In this document: positions 24,346 through 34,382 of the stretch, piece after piece | Layout: each line of letters opens with the position of its first letter | Numbering within the stretch: the stretch's first letter is position 1 | NCBI RefSeq assembly: GCF_020906515.1 | Contig: NC_085850.1 | Span: forward strand, 3,968,001 to 4,032,000 | DNA length: 64,000 bases | Direction of reading: 5' to 3' | Source of the DNA: Vanrija pseudolonga | Lineage: Eukaryota > Basidiomycota > Tremellomycetes > Trichosporonales > Trichosporonaceae | Made by a program: the position numbers and the translations under genes | Notes under the pieces: generated by a model | Told to the model about the DNA's origin: nothing | The model's database searches: none | Seen by the model: the letters and a program-made list of their open reading frames with translations, nothing else

Positions 24346-26567
24346 TTACGAGGTCATGTAGGTCGAGGGGTCGACGTTGTCGGGGCTGGGTGTGTTAGCA
24401 ACAGCACGTTCGTCAACACCCGTTGCACACTCACAGTGTAGGGATAGCAACGGTGAAGCGCTCCTGGATCTTGTCGAGCACCTCCTGGTCGCCCTCGGAC
24501 GAGACAAAGGTGATGGCAAGACCCTTGGTACCGAAACGGCCGGCACGACCGACACGGTGGAGGTACGAGTCGGCGTCGGCAGGGGCGTCGTAGTTGATGA
24601 CAACGTTGACACGCTCAACGTCGATACCACGGCCAAAGATGTCGGTGGCGACGAGGATACGCTTCTCGAAGGCCTTGAACTGCTGGAAGCGAGCAATACG
24701 CTCGGGCTGGGAAAGGGCCGAGTGGATGCAGATGGAAGGGAAGTTGCACTCCTGCAACAAGGCGTCGAGCTGGGTCGCACGGGCAACCGACTTGACGAAG
24801 ATGCAGACCTGGTTGAACTCGAGGTTGTCGAGCAGGTCGTTGAGCTTGCGGTTCTTCTCCTTCTCCTCGAGCTTGAGGTAGTACTGCTGAAGACCGTGCA
24901 GGGTCAACTTGGTCTCGTCGTCGACGTAGATCTCGAGGGGCTGCGGGTTAGCTGGAGAATGATAGGGTTACCTACGCTCTGCATGAACTTCTTGCAGGTG
25001 GCGCGAATCTCCTTGGAGAGGGTGGCCGAGAACATCATAACCTGCTTGTGGTGGGGAGTGGCGCGGAAGACCTCCTGAACGTCACGGCGCATGTCTGTGG
25101 GGTTAAAAGGCAGGCGGGTGTCATGGTTAGATCAAAGCGGGCCGGATAGCAGAGGGTCGACGGGTTGGTTCCAGGTCGGCAGATGGGTTCAAGGTGTCGA
25201 ACGCAGGCATGTTGAGAGAGAGCAGAGAATGGGGTGGGGTGGGGTGGGGGGTTGGGGACGGGAGAGTGGAATGTGGGTATCGTAATCGGCGGCGTGTTGT
25301 AGTACAGGTCGAGCAGAAAGAAGAGCGTGAGCAACAGACCTTGGCAAACCGATTACAAAACCGAGAAGGGAGTGTCGTCGTCTCGCACGCTCCGATAGGA
25401 CCGGGGTCTTCCCCCTACTGGCCGAAAGCGGTACTACGCCTTGAAGTTCTCCCCCTGCTACCTCTTGCCTCGCCGGTGACGGTTCATTGGCGGTGCACAG
25501 GTTCGCTTAGGGTCCCCGACGGGCCCCCCGATGGGTCGTCCGTTGTGGACACTTCTGCCCCGCCTCGCCTGGCGCGGGCCACCCTTGCTCAACGATCGTG
25601 GTCGATGTTGGAGGTCTTCGTGGACAGCACAGCCGGCCCAGCGGTCGAAACGCCAGACCAACCGCGTTGTTCGCGGACCGGGGTGTGAATGTTTTGGCCA
25701 GCAGGTCACCCGGTCCCTCGGTTCATGCGAGCGGCGACAAGGAGAATAAAAGATCAGGCCGGAGGAAATAACTAACCGAGTTGTTCAAGCATCTTGTCAC
25801 ACTCGTCGAGAACAAAGTGCTTGACCTTGGAGGCGTTGAGCTTCTTGTCGCGAACGAGGGCCATCATACGGCCGGGGGTGCCGACAACAATGTGAGGGCA
25901 CTTCTCCTTGTTGGCGAGGATCTCCTGGTCGGCCGAGATGGGGGTACCACCGTAGAAGACGCTAGTGCGGACGCTGGTCATGTACTTGGAGAAACGAGTG
26001 AACTCGTTGCGGATCTGGTAGGCCAGCTCGCGGGTGTGGCAAAGAACAATGATAGAGACCTCGCCGTCGACAGGCTCGCTATTGATTGTCAGACAAGGTC
26101 GTCGACAGAAGAACAATAGCAGACTCACATCTGCTGGAGCGAGGCCAGGACGAAGACGGCAGTCTTACCCATACCAGACTTGGCCTGGCAAAGAACGTCG
26201 GTACCGAGGATGGCCTGGGGAATGCACTCCTGCTGGACTGAAGGGCGGATTAGAACTGTATCGACAACTTGCAAGCTTCAGGCCTCACCCTCTGAAGGGT
26301 GCTCGAAACCAAGGTCGGAGATGGCACGCAGAATCTCGGGCTTGAGAAGGAAGTCACTGGGGGAGGTGTAAGCGCGTTGCGCCATGCGGTGCCGTCGTGC
26401 CTAACTTACCGGAAGCCAGTCGAGTGGATACCGACGTAAGAACCCTTCTTCTCGCCATCGGCAGCATCGCCGGTAGCGGCGACCTCGGTCGCGGCGGGAG
26501 CGACATATGTGTCCTCGGCCTCGTCGTAGTCGACAAGCTCCTCGGTCTCCTCAGGAGGGGGCGCCAT
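24346..26567 (-). CDS. SUB2: DECD-box RNA helicase Sub2 (UAP56)
   Basis: Predicted 433 aa in seven exons: 26567-26410, 26356-26289, 26237-26129, 26078-25777, 25094-24976, 24940-24435 and 24385-24346. Helicase motifs appear in order: Q motif region [26 protein letters not shown] (I), TRELAYQI (Ia), GTPGRMMAL (Ib), DECD (II, instead of DEAD, diagnostic of Sub2/UAP56), FSATLS (III), [10 protein letters not shown] (V) and [10 protein letters not shown] (VI). Sub2 works in spliceosome assembly and, with TREX, loads export factors on mRNA in the nucleus. Length is close to yeast Sub2 (446 aa). The fourth intron is 682 nt, while the other five are 51 nt or less, and it contains the structured block described separately. 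Exon 5 uses a GTAGGT donor. Confidence 0.97.
25374..25738 (-). ncRNA. Candidate structured RNA (or inverted-repeat element) in SUB2 intron 4
   Basis: This GC-rich block has complementary ends. Bases 25374-25377 pair with 25735-25738, 25382-25388 with 25725-25731, 25392-25395 with 25718-25721, and 25398-25405 with 25709-25716: about 22 pairs with small internal loops. One pair (25388/25725) is G-U on the minus strand but A-C on the plus strand, which favours minus-strand RNA, the same strand as SUB2. On that strand a TTTT run follows at 25360-25357, a possible Pol III stop. Further hairpins are visible, such as CCGCG-loop-CGCGG at 25662-25676. I could not match it to RNase P, MRP, SRP, U3 or telomerase RNA. 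A decayed element with terminal inverted repeats is the alternative. Confidence 0.4.
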
Positions 26568-28886
26568 TTTTGAAATCTAAGAGGTGCTGTAGAAGGGTCT
26601 GTGGATGGCAAAACGATCCAAGAGTGACGCGTAAGCCGACTTGTTCATCCTCGAAGAAGGTTGCGGATTCGCCGAATGCAAAACGATGCCATGGCGCGGG
26701 GCGTGTGTGTGTGGGGGAAGAGGTGGATGGGGTATACGCACGGTGAAGGGGTTGAGCGAGTTGGATGTGTGTGTCTTGCTCCACAAGTGAATGAGGAGAA
26801 AGAGGATGATGATGAGTACAAGTCGATCTCGAAGTCAACAATGTTGGAGGGGTGGGCGGCGGTCGAGGACCCTGCATGCGGCGTGGACAAAGGAATTGCC
26901 ACTCGGCGGGATTACCGGCGTCAGCCACGTGTGGTGGCGCGTCCCAGTGATGCTCCCAGCCAGGACAAAATGGGGGCAGGTGGCACATTACAAGTCAAAT
27001 GAAAGAGGGGCTGCAGCCATGCCCGGGGCAAAATAACAATGCAGCCTGGCAAACTGGATGCAGCGCAACCTTGGGAACCCGATCGTGCCGAGACGAGCCG
27101 AGACGGGTGCCAGGTTGCGCGATCGCGACAAGGACAAGGTGACGACGACGCAAGCTCAGACAGAATATAGCTAAGCGGCGGTGAATACCGCGATGTGCGT
27201 CAGGTGCCTCTTTCTGCACCCTCTGTCCCTCTGCCCTGTGCGCGCGCCCCGGGTCAAATGCTCCGTTACAACCTAGTTGGGCGCCCATTCCACGCGCCAT
27301 GGGGACTGATGATGGCATGGCGGCGGGGGCGGCGGGGGCGGCTGCTGCTTCCTTCCAGGTCCCGACAACCGATGCAGCTGCTGCTGCAGATGCATGTGTG
27401 ACGTTTTGATATGACGAGTGCCCAGGGCCTGAGCGAGCGCTGCGGGCGGGGGTGTGTGTGGTCCCTGCTCGGCCTCTGGAGATTTCCGAGGAAGAGGACA
27501 AGGGAAGCGGGCGCCAATGCTGGGCAGGGGCGCGACGGCGGCGGAGTGGTCGCCGTGTTTTACACAGGCGCGCGTGGCCGGGCCGTCCGTCGGCAGCTCG
27601 GCAGCTGTGGGAGATCTATGATACGAGATATGATTGCGCGACGCGCGTGCTTGCGTCTAGATTAGGCGAAGGAGCGAGTGCCTCCAGGACAACAGGCGGT
27701 TGTCCAGTGCCGTTGGGATTCCAATGTCGGCAACCTTGTGTACCGCCGCTGCCAACACGGTGACGACTGGGCATTGTCGTCATTGCGCCTACCGCCAAAC
27801 ACACACAGCCAGACGACTGACTGCTTTGCTTTCAGCCTGGCCTGGCTGGCTGAAGAGTGACTTGCTCTGTGGTGGGAGCTAGCGGGATCAAATTATCACT
27901 TGGACTGTTGTGTCTCGGTCGTTGTCCAATCCGGGACAGCCAGCCAGCCCAGGCAACCGCAACCGAGTGGACACGCCCGCCCCGCCGTCGTCTCCCACCC
28001 GCCCGCGCTGCGCCGAATCACCTCCCTCCCACCCCACCAAACGAACGATCGCAACGCCGAACTCGTGCCATACCCCCCCTTTTATCTAATCAAGCAACGA
28101 GGCCAAGACCGGGCTCTATAGCCGTCACAGATCACCTACAGAGCTCGTCGACGACAGCAGCAGCAAGGACGGCACGCTCTAGACGGCCCAGAGTCACCTA
28201 GACACACTCCAGCTCTTTGGACATTGCCCAAATCCCTTTGGCAAAACGGCCCCCCTAACAAACGCGTCGGGCACCCAAACCTCTCAACCACGCGGCTACA
28301 ACCTGAGATCAACTCCACCTTCAAACAACACCCACCGCATCACCGCATCGCTCCTGGTCAGCCCCAGACACTACTTGACCATCTCACCTTGGTCACTGCG
28401 CTTGGTCGTAAGTGGATGCAAGGTGTTTGGCTCGCCCGCCACCACCTAAGCTATCAAGTCTGCCTTCCTTTCTAATAGCGCGCGCGCTGACTTGAACTTC
28501 AAACCCCCCCTTAACTTGCCTCCGCCCATCCCGCCCACAACACCCTCGTCTCTTTACTTTTTCCCAACAACACGTCGCATTTCTTCAATCCATCCTCCCC
28601 CACAGGCGGACCTCTCTCGACTCTTGTAGCCACCGCCCCGGGGACACCACCGGCGCGGTACTAGGCAGGAAGAGTCAATCAAGGTCGGTGGCCGGCCAAG
28701 CGCGGCCGGCCCTCGTGATCAATCAACGCGTCGTCGCCCGTCGGTGGATCGCATCCATCGCTTTCGGCCACTTGGGACGGCTTGACCACAAGCCACCGAC
28801 CATCCCCGTCGCCATCTGGTCAAGCTCGCGCTGTGGATTTACCCGCTCCTACAGCTTGACACGAGGTTGCGCTACCAGAGACGACA
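26568..28886. other. Long divergent intergenic region between SUB2 and SNF5
   Basis: This is 2.3 kb with both promoters. The half near SNF5 is CT/CA-rich and may be a long leader. A 15-bp hairpin lies at 27063-27120. No conserved coding frame was seen. Confidence 0.55.
27063..27120. repeat. Imperfect inverted repeat / hairpin
   Basis: GCGCAACC at 27063-27070 pairs with GGTTGCGC at 27113-27120. TGG at 27072-27074 pairs with CCA at 27110-27112, and ACCC at 27077-27080 pairs with GGGT at 27105-27108. This gives 15 pairs around a 24-nt loop. It lies ~500 bp upstream of the SUB2 ATG. Function unknown. Confidence 0.75.
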
Positions 28887-28931
28887 ATGGACCCCCGCCT
28901 CTTCCAGCAACAGTTTCTTCAGCAACAGGCG

Positions 28932-28966
<35 letters not shown>

Positions 28967-31900
28967 GCAACAGCAACAGCAGTTCAACTTCAACCCTCAG
29001 TCAATACCTGGCATCCCCGGTGGAACTGGAGATCCAGGTCCTTCCTCGATGGCGCAACAGCAGCTGCAACATCAACTCCAGCAACAGCTCCAACAGCAGC
29101 TGATGCAATCCCAAGCCCAGCAACAGGCGGGCACCGGCGCGCCGGCGCGCCCTCCTTTCAACCCGGCCCAGTTGCAAAATCTGCAACCTCAGCAGCTCGC
29201 AATGCTCCAGCGCATGGCGCAGGTCCAGCAGCAGGGCGCCATGGCCAACGGCGGCCAGCTCAACCCTCAGCAAATGCAGATGGCCATGGCTGGGCTGCAA
29301 GCGCAGGCTCAAAACGTCAACCCTCAGCTTCTGGCAGCAGCCATGCGCGGTGGCATCCCTCCTGCCCAGCTTGCTCAGCTGGGCCAGTTGGGTCAGCAGC
29401 AGCTCGCCAACCAGATGGGCATGCCGCAGGGTGCAGCCGGTTTGAATCAGAACGCCGTGCAGGCGCTGCAAGCGCAGCGGCTACAGCAGTTGATGCAGCA
29501 GCAGCAGCAGCAGCAGCAGGCCCAGCAGCAGGCCCAGCAGCAAGGCCAGCCCGGACAACAGCAGCCCGGCATGACGCCAGAAATGGCGGCGCGGTTGCAG
29601 ATGCAAGGCCGTAGTTCGCCTGCAGTTGGATCCCCTGCGCGTCCTCCAGCACTGCAGCCCGGCAGCATGCCTCCTCCCGCACTTCCAGCAGGTGCTTCGC
29701 CTCGCCCACCCAACATGGCGCCTCCTGGACAGGTTCGACCGAACCCAACGCCCATGCAATTGTCTTTGACGCCTCAGCAGCAGCAAATGATATCTCTGCA
29801 GCGCACGCAGATGATGAACAACCCTCAGTGGAAGAATCTGCCTCAGCATCAACAGCAGCAACAGTTGGCGCTGATGCAGCAGGGGTTGGTTAGGATGTTC
29901 GTCGCGCAACAGCAGCAACAGCAGATTTTGCAACAGCAGCAAGGACAGCAGCAACAGCAGCCACCGCAGCAGCCCCAGCAGCCCCAGCAGCCACCAACAC
30001 CACAACAGCAGCAGCCGTCAACCCCTCAGCAGACCAATCCGCCGACACCTGTTCAGGTCAACCAGAGCCCCGTACCTGCACACCTGTCTGGCATCCCCCA
30101 GCACCTCGTTCCTCAGCGGCCGGCTTCATCGGCATCACAACGGGCACCTTCGCCTCACCCCTCGATGGGACCAGGGTCACCTGCTGTTCGACCAGCGGCC
30201 ACACCACCTCCCGCGATGGCGGGCACTCCTCAAGCGACTGGCGCGCCTTCCCCTGCCCCCTCTAACCACTCCAACTTCAACGTCCCACCAACTCCTCAGA
30301 ATGTGACGCAGTCGCCGATGCCTCCTCACGTCGAGGGTATCCCCGGACAAGTACCAGGCGTGCAGCCTCTGAGCATCAACGGCCAGCCGGGACAGAGCCC
30401 ATTCGGACAAATGCAGCCGCAGACTCCGCAGGCGATGAACGCCATCCAGGCGCTTCAACAGCATGCCCAGAATGCCCAGACCATGCTCCATGGAGCCCCC
30501 AACAACGCCGGTCAGCAAGCACCGCCAGGGTTCCCTCCAGGAGGGTTCCCTCCCGGTGTCCCGCCCGGAGCTCTGCAGAACATGTCTCCACAGCATCAGC
30601 AACAGATGGCCCAGGCCATGAACTTCTTCTCCCAGGCTGCTCAAGGTCAAGGACAAGGTGCTGGCCCTGGGCAGTCACCTATCCGTCCTCCTGGGGCGCC
30701 TGCTGGGATGCCTGGACCGGGCCAGCCGATTCGCCCCCCGCCTGGCATCAACCCTGCCGAGTTCCCATTCGACGCCAGATTACTGCCTTACCTGCAACAC
30801 GTCGGCAACCCCAGATGGAGAGAGGAGATGCAGCAGAGAAATCCGGCTCTTCTGCAAGAAGTGCAAAACGTCGCTCAGCGCATCCAGAGTGGCCAGATCC
30901 GACCCGAAATCCTGCAAAGAATGCAGCAGTTCTTTGTCTACATGCAGAGACTCAACGCAAACCGACCAGGCGGTCCCGGCCAGCAACCCGGTGCCGCACC
31001 ACCAGGACAGCCACAGCTCGGCCCAGGTGGGGCACCAGGCTTCCCAGGTGCTCCACCAGCGCAGCCTAACGCTCAGACGCCAAGTGGCATCCCCCCAGCG
31101 CAACAGCAGCGTGTATGGGGAGCGCAGGGACAGGCTGGGTCTCCAGCTACCCCAACAGGCATCCGCCCTCCACCCCCACATCTGCCACCCAATGTGGGAG
31201 CTCCCGAGTCTCCGAGCGCCGCGCAGTCAAGCCTACTCGCACGGCGGGTGTCCGCAAAGCAGCAGGAGAAGGCGGCCCGCGAGACTGCTATGCCACCACC
31301 GACGTTCATCCCAACACATGGCGGCACGCCTACTCGGACGCAGCCACCTGAGCAGCCTCCCACGGCCGCCGCTCCCAACGCCCTTCCTGTCAAGGAGTGG
31401 GAGGCTGCCCTCCGACTTGACATTCCTACGACAGGCATCACGGCGTTGCCCATGAGCGAAGACACCGACGACAACACCTTCGGTGGCAAGCTGCCGGCAA
31501 TGTCGGAGCGCGAAAAGGAAGATGTCAAGGAGTGGCTCGCGCGCGACAAGGAGTTTGCGACCAAGGTCCCGAAGCACCGAGAGAAGATGGCCGCAAAGAT
31601 TACGCGGTGGGCCGCAATGGAAGAGAGCCAGACCCCATGGTGGGTGCTGCGCAAGGGCGAGTCAATTCGCCGCCCTACCGGAGCCATCTCCATCATCTAC
31701 CCTACCGAGAAGGCGCAGCAGCGTACCAAGGCCCGCAAGCGCCGCGAGGTTCGGTTTACCCCTCAGCAGCTCAAGTCCATGGCCGACGTCGAAGACCACA
31801 TCGTTCCCGTCCGTCTCGACCTTGAGCACGACCACCACCGGCTGAGCGACACCTTCATGTGGAACTGCTCCGACACGGTCGTGACGCCAGAGCTCTTCGC

Positions 31901-33991
31901 CCAAACAATCTGTGACGACTTCAAGCTTCCCGGTGGCCAGTTTATCCCCAAGATTGTGGCAGCCATCAAGGAGCGCGTGCGAGAGTACCAAGACCAGGTG
32001 CTTCCGATTCACGCCCGTCAACCGGCGGGACCCACTGGACGCGGTATCATCGATCTCGATGACGCCGAAGGTCACTCGATCTTGGAAGTCTTCCGCCGCG
32101 CTCACGAGAGCGACGACGAGGTCAAGACGGACGAAGGTGCGGATCAGGACGACTCGCACATCCGCATCGTCTCGTTCGACGACGAGGTGGATGACAAGAT
32201 CATGACCGTGGACGAGGCCATGGCGTGTCTCCCGGCAACAACCGCCACCGACGACGACGAGCTGCGCATCCTCATCAAGGTGGATATCATCGTCGGCACA
32301 CAAAACCTGTCAGACACCTTTGAGTGGGACCTCAACTCGACAGTGTCGCCAGAGGAGTTTGCCGTCTCGTACTGCAAGGACCTCGGCCTGAGTGGCGAGT
32401 TTGTCACGGCCATCTCGCACGACATCCACGAGCAGATTGTCACGCACCAGCGGTCACTTTTCCTCGTCGGCCACACCCCCGGCTCGGGTAGCATTCTCAA
32501 CGACGACGTGCGCGGCGCTTTCCTGCCTCCGCTCACTGCGGCGTTACGCAAGGAGGACGTTGCCATGTCCAACTTTACGCCAGTGCTTGCCAACTTTACC
32601 GAAGCCGATGTCCTGGCGATCGAAAAGGAGCGCGAGAGGGAAAGCAAACGCAAAAAGCGTGCCACAAGAGGTCGTCGTGGCGTGGTTCTTCCTGATCGCG
32701 AGCCACTCAAGACCTTCCGCACTCTGCTCCACTCTGCCATCGACGCAAGTGTCGTCGCGGCTGCCGAGGCAACAATCGTCCCTGCGCCGGTCATCAACAG
32801 CATGCGACGAGCGGCCGCTATCGCTGCCCAGGCCAACATCAACCTGGCTCTGCAAGACCTGCCACTCCCAGCACCCCCTTCGCCCCCTGTTGCGCCGCCA
32901 ACGCGCAATCCTCGTGGCCGCCCCCCTCGCTTCCCTCGTGGTGGCTCTAGGGCGTCGCCAAGCTCGACACGGGAAGGCTCTGTCATCAACGGAGATCACA
33001 GCACACCCACAGTTGGGCACAAGCGTGGTCTGCGCGAAGAGCCGGAGAACGAAGCTGGCTCGCCTCTGCCACCTCGCAAGCGACACAACGGCCGCGTTGC
33101 CGACAGCCCGGACGTCCAAGACGTTGTCAAGGCCGAGGACGGTGGGCCGACGCTGGCGCCAGCTGCCCCCACCGACTCGGGCCGCGCCTCGGTCAAGGCC
33201 GCCACTCCGGTCCCCATCAAGTCTTGGCACTGCAAGAACTGCGGCGTGCCCGAGACGCTCGCCGGTGGCAGAGGCAAGAGCCTGAGTGGAGAGTTGGAGC
33301 TCTGCGCCAAGTGTGGTGAGTAGCATGGTGTCAAAGATGGACCACCCACTGACAACTCTCAGCCGACTACCTCCGCCGCACAGGTCGAAACCGTGAGGTC
33401 GAGTACAACGAGGACGAGGAGTACCACCGCAAGCTCGAGGATGCCGAGGAGGGCCCAGCCGACAGCCAGCCTGCATTCGAGTTGCCAACTACGGTCGGCA
33501 ATGGTACACCCTCGCCAAAGAAGCGCAGCAGGTTTGATGAAGAGGAGTCGGATCAGTCGTCCGACTCGGACTCGGCGTCGGACTCGGACTCAGACTCGGC
33601 GTCCCGGCGGAAGAAGGCCAAGGCTGCTGCAAAGGCTGCATCTGCTCGCGCCACGCCGGCGACGCCCGCCCCTCCACCAGTAGCGCCAGTGCCACCTGCG
33701 TGGGCTCTCAAGGCACACGAGGACATGAAGCAAAAGTACTCGGACCACAACTTTGCTATTATCCAAAAGGCGCGCGCACCAGATGCACCAACTTCGGGAC
33801 CGGTCGAGTGGCGTGTCAAGTGCATGGACTGGTAAGTCTTCCGAGGTGTTCCCAGCTGACACTGCAGCCCCGGCCGCATCTACACGCTTGGCCCTGGCGA
33901 GTCGCTGGCCAACTTTGAAGTGCACTTGAAAAACCGGGCGCACAACGCCAACGTACAGACACGTATCGATGCGAGCAAGGGCCGCAAGTGA
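28887..33991 (+). CDS. SNF5: SWI/SNF chromatin-remodelling subunit Snf5, with C-terminal zinc fingers
   Basis: Predicted 1673 aa in three exons: 28887-33315, 33363-33831 and 33868-33991. The first ~900 residues are Gln/Pro-rich with long Q runs, as in yeast Snf5. The SNF5 core has two repeats: repeat 1 has IVPVRLDLEHDHHRLSDTF...WNCSD, and repeat 2 has ILIKVDIIVGTQNLSDTFEW...DLNST with FAVSYCKDLGL. It is followed by EKEREREAKRKKR-like basic sequence. Near the end a GATA-like finger (CKNC-20 residues-CAKC) crosses intron 1. After an acidic DSDSDS tract, the last exon completes CMDCPGRIYTL...NFEVHLKNRAH, a C2H2 arrangement resembling a U1/matrin-type finger. Snf5 anchors the SWI/SNF complex to nucleosomes and activators. 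A paralogue Sfh1 (RSC) is usually shorter and lacks the Q-rich arm, so Snf5 is preferred. Confidence 0.93.
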
Positions 33992-34382
33992 GCGACGTGA
34001 AACACTGAGTCCGCATTTCATATCATCTCTCATTGGGCGCGCATGAGCGCAGACGAGGCGGATACCCCCATATAAACAAACCACGTAGAGCTGTGACAGT
34101 ACACAGCATCAATGGACTGCGGTCCGAGGAGGGAAGAAGGACATGATAGAGCCTGATGCATGTCGTGTGAGGCAGAGGGAGCGAGGGGGCGGGTGGGCGA
34201 TCCAGCGCGACCCGTAGTGGCCTTTTGACTGCCATTTCCCCAGATTGCTGCTGCTGCGGGCGGTGCCTGAAATGATGCGCCGGTGACGGGCAGCCACGCG
34301 CCCGCCCGCCCACGTCAGTCTCGAAACCGACTCGCAACAACATTCTACAACACTCCCTCGCACACCCACCCATCGCAACGCA
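33992..34382. other. Intergenic region between SNF5 and the TUL1-like gene
   Basis: This is 391 bp between two same-strand genes. It is rich in CA/CT near the downstream ATG. No separate feature was seen. Confidence 0.6.

Noticed and set aside
25500-25745. SRP, RNase P or telomerase RNA identity for the SUB2 intron block
   Set aside because: Short look-alikes (AGCAGGTCA, GGACAGCACAG, ACCCTAA) occur, but not in the order, orientation or context of those RNAs.
29001-29755. Antisense open frames opposite SNF5
   Set aside because: They mirror CAG/CAA glutamine runs (Leu-rich shadows) and have no independent features.
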